Shown piece by piece: positions 1 through 30,365 of a DNA stretch of 64,000 nucleotides. The notes beneath the pieces were generated by a model that worked only from the letters and a program-made list of their open reading frames with translations, did no database searches and had not been told where the DNA came from. The stretch's first letter is position 1, and every line of letters starts with the position of its first letter. The position numbers were made by a program, and so were the translations under genes. Origin of the DNA: Protula sp. h YS-2021 (Eukaryota > Annelida > Polychaeta > Sabellida > Serpulidae); the NCBI GenBank assembly GCA_949752745.1, contig OX457027.1, positions 82,860,436 through 82,924,435 on the forward strand, written 5' to 3'.

Positions 1-200
1 GCAGACATCAACAATCTGAATAATCTGTGCTCCTTCATGGGTCATCAGCCAACACGGAACTCATCGGGGGAAAGAAACCCCCATGAGGCTCAGAAACTCA
101 GATTTACTAGCACTCAGATTTACAAGGTACGAAGATGAAATCTCCAACATTTGTCAGAAAATGACACTCTACTGAATCGTCATTAATGCATGCATGCCGT

Positions 201-1137
201 TCATAAACTCAGTTTTTTTAATTGACAGGCGCAATCCCCTTCTTTGTTATACGTATGACAATGCCCCTTCTTGTGATATGTGTGAGCACCTCCTTTCTTG
301 CTATACATATGACCACATCTCTTCCTGCTATATTTAAGACAGCAGCCCTTCTGGCTATGTGTATGGCCACGTCCATTCTTGCAATTTGTATGACCATGTC
401 CCTTCTTGCTATCTGCACGACCAACTCTATTCTTGTTACATACAAGACCATCTTCCTTCTTGCTATTTGTATCACCACCTCCCTTCATGTTATATGTATG
501 ACCACCTCCTTTCTAACTATAGATGTGACCATGTCCCTTATTCTATATATTCCCTTATTCTATATATAAGTCCACCTCATTTCATGCTATACGTAAGACC
601 ACCTACCTTATTGCTATACGTAAGACCACCTGCATTATTACTATATGCACTACCATCTCTCTTCATTCATATAAAGGACCACTTCTCTTACTGCTATATA
701 TACGACCATTCCTTCTTGTATTATGTAAGACCATCTCCAAAATTGCTATATGTTTGACCACCTCTCTTCATGCTCTATGTAAGACTACCTACCTTCATGC
801 TATACATAAGACCACCTGCCACATTGCCATATGCATGAATACCCCCTTTGTTGCTATATGTCTGACTACATCCACTCGGGCTATATGTATGACCACATTT
901 TTTCATACTACATGTATGACTACCTCCTTTCTTGACATATATGACCACTTCCCTTCCTGCTACATGCATTACTACCCCTTTCCTCCTATATGTATGACAA
1001 TGTATGACTACCTCCTTCCTGTTACATGTATGACCACGTCCTTTCATGCTATATGTATGAATTATTTGAACATACTCATTAACAATATGCATTCAGATCA
1101 GATCATTCAGATATCAGACCATGACTGCGTGAATTAA
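201..1137. repeat. 27-bp-period degenerate minisatellite
   Basis: A long run of imperfect copies of a pyrimidine-rich unit resembling gaccacctcccttcttgcta followed by tatgtat. Adjacent starts of the gacca word are 27 bases apart over most of the array. Because 27 is a multiple of three, stop-free frames run through on both strands, which explains several apparent ORFs here; none looks like a protein. It lies just upstream of the first recognisable exon of the VWD-EGF gene, so it is either in one of its introns or 5' to it. Confidence 0.85.
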
Positions 1138-1425
1138 ATTTTAACAGAGCAATTGTCCTGCTGAGGAACTGTATCTTGCTTAAAATGCTCACAAATGTTC
1201 TTATTTTCGATTGTTCCCAGTACCGTTAAAAATAATAAAATAAAGTTGAATACAAAAACTACTAGATTACCGTTAATCTAATGATCTACTGTTAATAAAT
1301 TATGTAAATGGCGTAATTATTAGATAAGATATTTATCAAAAATTTAAATAAAAAAGTTTGTTTCTGAATGCACCTTAACGTTACAAGCATTTCATATTAT
1401 TGTATCATATAATTGTATTTTTCAG

Positions 1426-18599
<17,174 letters not shown>

Positions 18600-21500
18600 G
18601 GCTTTGCAATTTAAAAAAAATATAGCGCTGTCTCAAGGGTTTCGACAGATTGATATGAAACACTTTGATATTATTCAGCGTTAGAAAACAGGCATGATAG
18701 AGTGGATGTAGGTTTTTATGTATTCTATTGATTTGAAATGAATTGCATGAAGTGCGTTGTGCATTTTGTTACACTGAGCTTTACCACAAAAACTACTGTT
18801 AGCAATCGAATACGAAGTGTGTATTTATCCTTGAAGTAGAGAAAACCCAATTCTGTATATTGTCAAAGAATCCGGATATTTACTTTGTGGGTACGTGGGT
18901 GTGCTTGTTTGCAGGAATAGTTTTAGTCCCTGAGTTTACTTGCAAAAATGAAAAGGCGTTTTTTATATGTAAATATACAATCAATAGTGTTACAGGAAAA
19001 GCTCTCAGATTCCCCAAATATACTACTTCCTTAAATTTTACCCTTTTAAGGAACATTTATATCAGTTATACATTTTGCAGCTTTTATATATTGCTGTAGC
19101 TCTGTGTTGCATTTTGTTGTGAGCTGGGGAGGAGGATGAAGGTTTCCTTAATAATCTGTGGTTAATAAATCATGTTTACTGGAGGATTTTAGTCCTTCGG
19201 AATGTGGCGTCAGTTACAGTTGTGATTGTTATAGAGAGCAATTAATTAAGGTTTACGTGATTTCAATGCGGATTGCAGTTATATACCACCAAACAAAAGC
19301 AATAAAAATGAAGAGATAAATAAAAAAGTAAAATAAAAATGCATATGACAATGAAAATACAAGAGCCGCAATGTGCAGCGATGTTTGATTGGTGTTTGTA
19401 AACCATTTTAGTGCGGAATTCGAAGTTAATGAGGTAAAATCACCGATAACCCGTGTTAAGTGACATTATATTATCTAGCTGAGAATGAGTGTAACAAGCC
19501 TGGAGAATTTGATTTAAGATGATTTCTTTGAACCAGGGAAAATATGCTAGGTCACTTCCTCCTCCAAGTGAAGACAAGGGCGCGTAACCTGGTATACCGT
19601 AACTGCTAGTAAGTTCGATTGTGACGATGACGATCTTATGTTATGATTTACATTTAAATCTTTCTGAAGTTTCTTATTGATAGTTTTGAATCGTTTTTGC
19701 AAATCATACAAAAGCTGAACAAATCATCATACTGATCCTTCATGTTGAGAAAGATCTTTAGCGGTCTAGAATGTACCTATCATTACACACTTGGCTGTGC
19801 TTAAGAGGCACGGTGGAACTTCTTAGAAAAGCTCTAGGTTCTTTTACAGTGTATGTGTTTCCTTGACAACCATTTGTATTTATATCCTTATGCTAACGTG
19901 TGTTATGCATGAACTGACATTCTAAATGTCAAAGTATGGGTTCATTTAGTGTTTTATTCCAGGTCTATTTTTAATGTGTTAACTGTAAAACCTAGAGAAA
20001 CCGAGCTATTTTGAGAATATTTATATGAGTGTCTGACGTGTTAAATACAATGCTCTACAAATTATAGTGCATTATAATATATGAAACTATTAATTTGCAG
20101 CATACCAGAAACATAAATATAGGAAAGACTAAAACATGTAATTTGTAAGAAGAGGAGACTTCGCATGTATTTTCTCAAACAGTTTTATATATTCGAGTCA
20201 CTTAAAATATAAACAATGGAGTGAATTTAAATCTTTCCATTCAATGTGTATCAATGTGCGTATTTTATATATTTATAAGTATATGACAAGGCTGTTTGTT
20301 GTTTTGACAAATTTAGTTGCAACTTGCCTATCAACCCTGGTAAATGATTGCATTATGACGTCATTAAATTATGACATACTGAGTATTGTAACTGAAGTAT
20401 TTTGCTGAAAAATAATCGTTATATAATATTTCTTGTTTGTATTACAATCATTACACCTAGATACCTGGCCGAGTTTTCCTTGCCTTTTTTGGACTATATA
20501 TTCTAAACCATTTATGAAATAGACAGAGTCTTGGTTTTGATAATCTGTTGCTTTCTATGTTCCTTTTTTTGCAAAATAATGCATTTTTGTGGCATTGTGA
20601 AGCATTTGGGGGCGCGGTAGGATGCATTGGAAATTGAACATTAACTAAGTATTTAAAACACAAAGCAGTACATGGCAACTCTAGGTTGCCAATATAGTTT
20701 AAACCTTTTACCAGGACACATCATTTAATATGATGTTTAAATGAGACAGTGTTTTGTAAATCGGTTCATGAAACCATTTAATGGGAAGTTTGTACTCTGT
20801 ATCTTATACGGACTTGCTAACAATCTTGTGCACATTACACAGCAGTCATGTCAGCACGAGCTAATTGAGCTATTGTCAGCAGATTATCATTTATCTTTTT
20901 TATCTAATTTAAAGGAGATGCATAACTTAGGAGCTGACATGACTGATACCATTTTTCCTTCAGGATGACAATATCCGATCAAAACCGGTAAAATTTTGTT
21001 ACATTATTGTGACATTGAAATGGCGTCTGTATGTCATAAATGTAATTTGTAATTGATAAGTTTCCACACGAAAATGTATGGAAGCAGAGTCATGTCTTCC
21101 TAATGCAGTTCAAAAATGAAGCATTCAGAAGAATCAATATTTTCTCGTTATTATATTATTTCATAGACTGACTGAAAGTTTGAATGGTGCGTGGTAATGT
21201 TTTAGAGTCGATTTTTTAAAACATCGCACGATTTAAAATATTGTTAATATGGGTTTCTGAGTGTATAATCGTAGGTTGAAAATGCAGCAAATTATGCTAA
21301 TTGAACTGTGATTGACTCACGGCTATTGTTACATTTTCAAGCACATCTTGCGCAAACCACTCTTTTTCGTCTCCATTAATGTGTGAAAAATGTTGAAGCT
21401 CTAAGCAGTGAATAGAAAATTCTACAGCATATTCAAAAGTAAAACACAGAGAAAGGTAGCAGACCGCCCATTATAGATTCCCCCTTACAACAATGCTTAC

Positions 21501-22699
21501 GGACACGATTTCTGATTAATTTCTTTCACAGATTATCAAACTTATCTTTTTTTTATCCTCACTTCTTTTTCTCTTTTTTTCTCTGTTTTTATTTTATGTT
21601 GTTCTTTATGATTCTAAGAGACTGTTCATATAAATACCAAATATGTTGAAGTTTTTTAATTAAATTTTTAATCAATGGAATGCTGAATATAATACCAATA
21701 GACAGCTTGATTAATATGGCGTCTTACGTTGTCGTTATTGATAAAGGCAATGAAAAGAAAAAAGAAAAGATACATTTGTAAGTTCATAAATGACTACTAT
21801 CAATGTCTATGTATAGTTTTACTTATGTGTACTTTAAGGAATACATTTGCTATATTTGTGTTTTGCGCTATTCATACTTAAATGTCTTTATTGCAATAAA
21901 GCTTTTATAGTTCATGGAATTAATAATAAGAGTAAGGTTGATGTTCGTTTAATTTAAAACTCCTGCATCTATTTAAATGTCAGCAAATATTGTCAATGCA
22001 TTAGTGACGTTGGCATTTCAATATCTGATTTAGAGATGAAACAGAGCGCTCATCGCCAGTACTGGCACTTGAATATTCCCGTATGGTTTTTTCACTTTCC
22101 ACATAGCTCCTAATCCCTTTCTGTTACTTCTCCATCATACCTTGGATAAACCCTCCCTTAATATAGAGAAAATACAACTTGTTTTCTTTTTCTCACTTTT
22201 AAAAACGCAGATATGCAACCCCTTGATCCATACATCAATAACAAAATTCAAGATACTGACCCCATCCCCTCAACCCCTCCCCCACCAAATATTCCCGGAT
22301 ATCTTACCTGCTTTGAAATTCAAAGCTTCATGTATTGCATTATGTTTGCTGGGCATATGCTGACTTATTACCAGTGGCTCTGGATGTTTTGCTGCCAACG
22401 CCCAATCACCCCTCTTTGTATGTTCCAAACAGCACATTGCAATTCACGGTATAATAAGTAATCCGATACCACCCATGTGTACTCAAACCTTGCTGTTATA
22501 ATTTTCATTCAAAGTTAAGTTTCCTTCGAAATTGTTTTTTTTTTTGCATTTTCTGCTGTTTAAATTATTATATAAAGGTGCATTTGAAATGCAAAGATCC
22601 TACTTGAATGAATTATTCTTTACAGAAGAAGAAAATTATTAATCTTCTAAATAAACTAATGCAGTATTTGTATATAGGGAACTACATAAACGAGTTGAT
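18600..22699. other. 3' flank and intergenic sequence
   Basis: AT-rich sequence after the stop codon of the VWD-EGF gene. Several aataaa words could act as poly(A) signals (for example around 19,165 and 19,300) but none can be chosen. A 13-base inverted pair, cagtcatgtcagc near 20,843 and gctgacatgactg near 20,931, is present. No gene is recognised. Confidence 0.5.
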
Positions 22700-22985
22700 G
22701 TTAACGTGAAAAATCTTTGAGATCAGACTTGTTCACCTTGACAATTCTTCCAGTATCCCTTTGCACCTGCTTGCCTTCCCTCCTCTTCACCCTGACAGCT
22801 GTTCTCGCATTGAGACCTGTTCAACTTGACACCTGTTCCCTTTGACATATTTCTACTACATTAGCACCTTTACTTCGACACAAGTTCACCTTAACATTTA
22901 TACGCCTTGAGACCTTGTTCAACTGTTTACAACCTTGACACTTTTCCATCTTACCTTTCCACATTGACACTTGCTCAATGCAAGA
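22700..22985. repeat. Degenerate TTGACA-TGTTC minisatellite
   Basis: About a dozen loose copies of a roughly 20-base unit built from ttcaccttgacacctgttc-like words. The copies are diverged and the boundaries are approximate. Confidence 0.7.
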
Positions 22986-23389
22986 CCAATAGAGTACCTT
23001 TGCAATCAGTGCAGCTGAAAAACTGGTTGAGACTGAGGGGAAAGAAATGTACTAATTAGTGCTTAAAATATATAAAAAAACTGTTGACAAAATACTTTAA
23101 AAAATTGTTGAAAATATCAGTAAAAACCTAAATAAATGTGGCTTTTATTAATTATTAAATCTTATTCCAAACTCTTAAATCAGATAAATTTAATGTGTGG
23201 CAAGATCGAATCATTGTAAATGAAGGATTAATATTTGGGAAAATTCACTTTTTTGTAATGAATAGTTGGACCATTAACCATCGTTCTCTTTATAATGCCT
23301 ATAGATGGGATAATCAGCACAGTAGCAAACATTCAGAATATTATGATTCAAAAATTAATTTTTTTCTCATTTCGTAACCTTTAATTAAA

Positions 23390-24195
23390 ATGTTGTTTAT
23401 GGAGCAAGCGAAACGAAAGATGTGTTTAACAACGCTGATTCCCTGGGATAAGCCCCTTATTAATCAATACATAGGGGCGCTTTTTCAATCTTTTCGTCTC
23501 CCATTTCCGTCAACGCGCAATGCATTTCTACCCAATAGGAAAGCTTTCAACGCACCAGTCTCCCGAGGATTCTGCTTCCAGTTCAACACCAGTGCTTGTC
23601 AAACCCCAAACTGCCGCTACAGCCACATGTATTCAAATTGCAAGAGCCCCCATCCCCGGAAACTATGCACCAAACAACACAGACCATCGGTTCAAAATCC
23701 AGGAAACACCATCAAAAAAGGCTCAAAGTAAACTTTGCGCTATAAACATTGCGCTGTTGGATAAATTATTACAGGGATATGAGGTCACAATACAAAATTC
23801 ATTATAATGGATCTTATCCGGGGTTTTATGTTGCACAGTAATACAAAGAGACAAAATCTGCCCTGTTTTAACTCCACCTCAAGGAATCCAAAACCCTTCC
23901 AGTGATTACGGCTTTACGCCAGTATGTAACTGTCCGGGATCCTTATTTCTACTTAATTCAAAGCCAGTTTTTCCAACCTTTTTGTCAAAATATTATCATA
24001 TGTCTGGCTTTCGTCGGTATGTCCCATCTTCCCTTTACCACGCACAACTTTAGAATAGGTACCGCAAATAATGCCATCCAAACGGGATGGTCCACAGATC
24101 AAACTAAGTTAGCGGGAAGATGGCACTTGACCTCTGCCATACAAAAATACATCAGAGTCAACTCAATAAAAATGTATTATTCACCCGTGCAATAG
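23390..24195 (+). pseudogene. Degenerate tyrosine-recombinase retroelement remnant
   Basis: Two parts of a mobile-element protein are recognisable. Around 23,550-23,700 the frame reads FCFQFNTSACQTPNCRYSHM then CKSPHPRKLC, the Cys/His zinc-knuckle pattern of gag-like proteins in tyrosine-recombinase elements of marine invertebrates. Near 23,760-23,900 an LLQGYEV / GFMLHS stretch resembles the segment that follows, with a stop and frame shift. At 23,902-24,195 the frame ends THNFRIGTANNA, AGRWHLTSAIQKYIRV. These are the catalytic H-x-x-R, GRW and YIR of a tyrosine recombinase C-terminus. The central part is missing, so this is an internally deleted, inactive copy. Confidence 0.75.
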
Positions 24196-24589
24196 ATATT
24201 CGCAGTAGATATTAGTTTTTTAGTAAACTTAAAGTATATACAACACAGTAGTATAGTTTTATTTCCGAGAAAAAATAGAGTGTTTTCTTTATGTAACATT
24301 TAGCGTGTTGTTGGAATAGCCTTCAAATATAGAAATGTTTTGTTTGTTTCTTTTCACTTCTTGATGAGTAATCACTTTGTGAAGGACAGCGATTGGGGCA
24401 CATGTGCTGTAGAATCAGCCACAAGCCTCTACCCCCATGTGAGAGACACGGAGGGATGTGTTCTATGATCAGCCACAAGCTCATCCTAACCCTTCCTCCC
24501 TAAGGTATCCTCTTATTGCTTTTTTCCTCTGTGGCGATAGCTGTGTACAGAGATAGCTGTGTACAGCATGTGACGGTTACATTGCTGAT

Positions 24590-25330
24590 ACCTTTATCAA
24601 ATTATGTGTATTTTATGTGTATTTTATTGTGTATTTTAGGTGTATTTTATTGGTATCTTATTGCTAAAACTCGAGGAGTCGTTATAGTGTAACCAATATA
24701 TCCAAGTATATTCCGACAAACGGCACCTTATAATTATATTTTGTCCTTCACTGACTGAAAGCAAAGTGTAATTTGGAGCGGCCAATGCAAATTTTTGCTC
24801 ACTCAAGAAGGCCAGTGGTGTTTATTTGCAGTACTAATTCCTGACACCTCGAGCATCGTCAGTGGTGACGTGTACCTTGTTGCCAAGCCTCCCTAACACG
24901 GTATGCTTTGATGACGTTTTTGATCAGCCAGCATTTAAAAATTGGCCAAGAAAGACATCGGACGAAAAGGAAGCAAAACAAAGGCGTCCTTAATTGTGTG
25001 AAAAGATATAAAAAGTTTATTATTAATCCGCTACCTCCCCTTCACCCTAACAAATAACTAGCTATAATTTACCGCTCCGGCGGTTATATCGCCTACTTTG
25101 GTCCGATAACTTTATGAATTTATGTGTATTTTATGTATATCTTATTGTGTATTTTATGTGTATTGTGTAGATGTATGTATGTAGTATGTAGATATATTTT
25201 ATTTGGTAACTTATTGCTAAAACTCGAACTCTTTATAGTGCAATAAACTCTTCGGAATATTCATGTATATTCCGATAAACCGGCCGCTTATAATTCTGTT
25301 TTGGTCTTCGCTGACTGAAACCAAAATATG
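24590..25330. repeat. Diverged direct duplication of an AT-rich segment
   Basis: Sequence at about 24,596-24,770 is repeated at about 25,116-25,325. Both copies begin with tatgtgtattttatg runs, contain cttattgctaaaactcga, then a tatattccga word, and end at cactgactgaaa or cgctgactgaaa. The copies are 0.5 kb apart in direct orientation; no coding potential is seen. Confidence 0.75.
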
Positions 25331-25739
25331 TGGTTTTATGCTTAGTTTCAGCAAATGCAACCTTTCTGAGGATTTGACACATTTAATTTACTTTTGGTAC
25401 CCAAACGAAGGTTTAAATTCGAAATCATATTAGCAATTAGGACATATTTGACCTGACTCAACTCATGTTCTGTTGATTAAAGCATTTGTTTACTGAGTAA
25501 GCAGAACAATAATGTTAGTATTTGTGGTTTAATTGATCATTGATCCATTTATTTGGATAAATGATACATGATACATGGGCATATAATTAAGCAAAATCGA
25601 ATGTACAATCGAATTCGCAATTTCGTATTATAACATTTGCTTTATTAAAAGTGTTTGCCTGTTACAAACGGAACACTAGTCCCCATTAAGTTTTCTCTTT
25701 ATCATTTAATTGTATTGTGATATAAATTCATATAAAGTA

Positions 25740-26045
25740 AATTGCACATGTAAATCCACGAAAAGAAAATTTACATGTAAGTCCATGCAAAAGAAAATGT
25801 ACATATAAATCCATGTAAAATGTATATGTTAATCCATGAAACATTAACCCATTAACATATAAACCCATGAAAGGAAAATTTACATATAAATCCATGAAAG
25901 GAAAATTTACACATATATCAATAATAGGAAAATGTGCATGTAAATATGCAAACGAAAACGTACATAAAAATCCACGAAAGGAAAATATACATTCAAATCC
26001 ACGAAAGGAAAACGTACATATAAATAAATGAAACGAGAATGTACG
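25740..26045. repeat. Minisatellite of about 27 bp (acatataaatccatgaaagg)
   Basis: About eleven imperfect tandem copies of a unit like acatataaatccatgaaagg followed by aaaattt. Copy length varies by a few bases. Confidence 0.85.
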
Positions 26046-27105
26046 TAATGCACATGAATTAAATATGCGTGTTTGCCAACTTTTATTATTTTTACATTCT
26101 AATCCGGAACTGCGGAAATAATGCTTCCAGAGTTTGCTTTATTCGACAAAAGCATTATGTCACACTATCCCTGTTGAATTTTGCAAGATAATTGGTATAT
26201 ATTTGGTGACCAATAAAACCCGAGTTGAGTGGAATTGCCCTGACATGGCTGGAGGCCGTGAGCTTTTTGAACGGTGTGTTTTGTACGACCTGAATTTGGC
26301 CATTCTTAATGACATAATATCGACCATTTGGATGCTCCAGAAAGGAAACTATATATGCAAGAACGGGTGTGTTTGCCACTTCAGCAATTACGTATTAAAT
26401 AATGCGACTAAATTACATGTTTTCATACTTTTTATGTCCATAAAGTTTCATGTATATACGCTACTCACATGAACATATTATATAATTCTTGTATTCTTCG
26501 ATTTCAGAGGGATAGTTGCAACTCTGTGAGTGTTGCGCGCAGAATGAAACTTGTTGAGATAATTATTGTGAACCTGTAGGTTAAATACACTTGAAACACA
26601 AAACAATTTGCTGTGTAGCACTCTATCGAACATGCGATTGCAGCGGGAGGATCAATACAATCCAATAAAAGCAAAATTTACCAGTACAGAGCATTGCAGT
26701 GTATTTTGAATCGTGTTTGAAAGGAGCTTGAAAGAAGACTGTAGTCTTTGCATGACAATGACACCATGTTTCTATTTTGCAAGAAAATATAATACAATGT
26801 GTGGTATTTAGGAAGTTAGCTACTGTGACAGGAACGAGCTCCGAAACAAAGTGAAATTTTTGCCTTTAAAGTTTAAAGATACTGGACGCCGTGTGTAATA
26901 TAAGAACGTCAAAAGTTTTGAGGCACAGAAATGAATTTGGCTCAAAATGCTGGAAACTCATCAAGGCATTCCTTCACAAATCACAATGCAAGTGTCAAAG
27001 TTGCAAAGGAAGTATGTAAATTCACATATTAGGACTCCACCTAGACTTATTAGTAATTGGCAACATTCCATATCGCTGAAAATTATACAATTTTCCAAAA
27101 GGTTG

Positions 27106-27207
<102 letters not shown>

Positions 27208-27891
27208 ACGAATTACTTCTCAAAGAGCCGATGCAACGCATTGATGAATGCCTTTCTATGGTCCAGTAATTTTTAAGCATGCCAAATTGCTTTTCAAGCC
27301 TACACCACCGAATTACAGACAAGCTCTATGAAATTTTCGTATTGATTTTACACGGAAAGATCTGTTGAAGCCTCACGGGTTGGTTTTGTAATAATTAAAG
27401 AAAAAATGATGTACTATAGTATGCTTTTGCAGATATGCTATTGTGCTATTGTGATATTTCATTTTATTAAATTAATCATTATGAAATTAATCAGGCACTT
27501 TCTGAATACCATATGATGTTTACAAAGTGCAAAAATAGCACACAAAACACCAGGTAAATATTAACCGGATTGATTATTATATTTAATGACAGAGGAAGCA
27601 ATTAGAGATAGCAGATCAAATATCCAGTGTCAGAGAACAATTGTATCAGTCTGAAATACGTAAATTATTTCAAATACATGTCTCTAACTTTTAATAAACA
27701 ACAGTGTGGAAAGAACTTTTGAAAGAAAAGGGATAGAATTTGTAAAATAATTTACAATTTCTTCGTTTTGACTTTATCTGTGCTAAGGTTTAGTTATTTA
27801 CCCTCCCTTGTTCGCATTTGTGACGGAGACATCCTGAGTTAGCATACATTGTAATTTACGAAAATAGTAGTGAAATGTTTTTATTATAGTT

Positions 27892-28713
27892 ATGCATACA
27901 TTGTTACTTGTTGGTTTCTGGGTTACAACGGCCGTCCTTCGATCGTCAAAAGCACGTTGTCAAGCGAAGTTTTACTCCTCTCCAGATACGCAGCTATGGC
28001 AAAAGATTTGCACCAATCAAGTGACAGATATGAGTATCTATTCCAATTACTCATACAGACCAAAACTTTGTGCGTTTATATGTGAGAATGACACAGAATG
28101 TGTCTATTATATGTACGACCAGTTAGACAGCACGTGTCTGCACTGTGTTGCACGAATCCAGGAGGAGGGAGAATTAACACCCATCTTGTCTAGTGCGTCA
28201 TTTTCCACTACAATCAAGTATATAAAATTCGGCTTTGAGGTCGAGTTATATCCGTCTATGAACTGCACTACGGATATGTATCCAGGTAACGGAGGCTTAG
28301 AGTTTTCACCATTGCACCTATCAGGGAACAGTCGGATCACAGCCTTACAGCCATGTTTATCCTCTCATGTCGCAGTTCATAACGTCGCAGGAATAGATGT
28401 GTATATCAATGGTGTCTTATATTTGAACTTAACTTGTGACTATTATCGAGTCATTCCAGAGCCATATCCATTGATAGAGTTTGATACAGATGAAATTATC
28501 ATTGCAGTGGATGTGTACAAAGTGATAAATTCTTGGCAGCAAACAACAGTACTTGATTTAGCTTTTCATACAAACAAACACTCGTATGGTCCTTTTGGCT
28601 CTGTAACCCATTTGGACCAGTTCGAAACTTTAAGTGGCTATAATGTGATTGGTTTTTATGGACGAAAAGGAGCTCTACTAGACAGCCTGGGGTTGTACTT
28701 TGAAAGATGTTGA
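27892..28713 (+). CDS. Secreted PAN-like/jacalin-like lectin, paralogue A
   Basis: A 273-residue single-exon frame. An N-terminal hydrophobic segment (MHTLLLVGFWVTTAVL) is a likely signal peptide. Residues 45-100 hold a Cys-rich PAN/apple-like segment (KLCAFICENDTECVYYMYD ... CLHC). The C-terminal 150 residues look jacalin-like: YPGNGGLEF, SRITALQ, FHTNKHSYGPFGS and GYNVIGFYGRKGALLDSLG, matching the TN-x-x-YGPFG ... GFxGrsGxxlDxiG pattern of jacalin-type carbohydrate-binding folds. A ttattatag just before the ATG could be an acceptor, so a small upstream coding exon is possible, as in the paralogue at 44.8-46.2 kb. Secretion and sugar binding are inferred. Confidence 0.8.
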   Translation: MHTLLLVGFWVTTAVLRSSKARCQAKFYSSPDTQLWQKICTNQVTDMSIYSNYSYRPKLCAFICENDTECVYYMYDQLDSTCLHCVARIQEEGELTPILSSASFSTTIKYIKFGFEVELYPSMNCTTDMYPGNGGLEFSPLHLSGNSRITALQPCLSSHVAVHNVAGIDVYINGVLYLNLTCDYYRVIPEPYPLIEFDTDEIIIAVDVYKVINSWQQTTVLDLAFHTNKHSYGPFGSVTHLDQFETLSGYNVIGFYGRKGALLDSLGLYFERC

Positions 28714-30365
28714 ATGTATACAATCGTCAAATTATATTAAGGGATCTCAAATTACTTATTTGTATATATTTATTTTCAAAATAACTCTGTATTATGCACA
28801 AAGGTTCGGCTGTGTATGACTAACAAATAGGAGAGTCGTCTTCAATGAGCATTTCTGCAAATTTTATTGAAATGTCTTTACTGTATGTCTTTAGGTGAGA
28901 ACACAATAACAAATAACAATCAAGTAAGACAAGTCAAGTCAGGTTGTCTAAAACACTGAGCCAAAAAACTTTTAATTTATTTGCCATCGGTATTGACACA
29001 TTCACGTCAGAAAAATATATTTATCTGAGGTTATCGGAAACTAATAAAGTCTTTCCACTGAAAAGAAAAGGCTATGCTACAGAAAGACATTCTTCGAATT
29101 ACACAGCAAAGATCATTTTATGAAACATGAATTGCTTTTAAATTTGTTTTAAATAAAACTGAAAACTTTAAAAATGTAAACATTATGTCCAAATGTGGTC
29201 TTTGGGAGGCTATAATTGAAAAATTGAGTATTATACAGCTCTATAATATACTGATGCGACAACAATGCCTTAAATAAAACCAACTTGTCACTATATTTAG
29301 AATGTAAGTTTCTTTTCTTTTTAGCACCTTTTACGGAATTATACTTTTTTGGTGAATCAAAATGAATAAGCAGCGATATAACAATGAACTACAATTTATT
29401 TCAAATTTTTCATTTTTTAAAAGTAATCGTGCAGTTTTGTGACTAGCTAGAAAACTAATATCATCTCTAAAAAAACAGCCTTATAAGTGAAGCAGTTTAT
29501 TTATGAATAAAGTCTTTCAGGGAGACAACTACATAAAATACAGACAACTACAGATTAATATCAATCTGTGCATAGATTGAACAGAACCGATAGCTTACAC
29601 TATTCAACTTAATTCTTTTGCATCGTTTGATAATAAAACTACCTTACTTTGAACTCACGTTGTCTCATCTCAGCGATTGTTGCATTTGTATGTAAGAGTT
29701 AGGGATCTTTGGATGGAATGCAACTAGCACATACTAGTGATCCCTGCAGGCATTTATCACAGAAGGTAATATGATTGTAATAATTACAGCCTTAGAGGCC
29801 ACGTATGGGTTGGGACTGCCTTTTCCTTTCCTCACCGTCACAAAAAAGATCTCTTTAGGAAAGAGTTTGCCAATAAAAATTTAGTTCCGTCTAACTAAGT
29901 AATTTCGCAAGGAAAATACATCGAATTGGGTTTTTCAGAATGTCTACATGTGACATAGCTTTTAATATGGAGCAGTAGTAGAACAGTATATATTATGCAC
30001 GCAACACACTTGTGTAAAAACATGATATCTTCGATAAACCCTACTGTTTGTGGTTTTAGACAACCAGTTTTACTGTTTATCACTAGATCTCCATCGTTTA
30101 CAAATTTATCATAAAGCGTCTGACTAAACGATCAAAAGGGACTTTGGAATGTCTTTGAATTTTCCGTTAAAATATGTAGAATAATCTGCTATCCCTTTCA
30201 TAAAAAGTCCAGTTATTATGTTTAAAAGTAATGCACACGTTTTATTTATTTAAACATGACTGTTGGCAGCCACCATATCCACCCTTGGGCTTTTAATCAC
30301 AGTGGTCATGACACGTTGCTCGAGGCTACAGGTGTACGTACCGCAGTATCATTTGTATTCCCTTA
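28714..30365. other. Intergenic sequence
   Basis: Lies between the convergent 3' ends of the lectin gene and the ankyrin-cGLR gene. AT-rich, with aataaaac words near 29,150 and 29,275 that could serve as poly(A) signals; no gene or repeat family recognised. Confidence 0.5.

Noticed and set aside
26134..26472. Plus-strand open frame of 112 codons
   Set aside because: No recognisable domain, no splice context, surrounded by repeats; chance length in AT-rich DNA is plausible.
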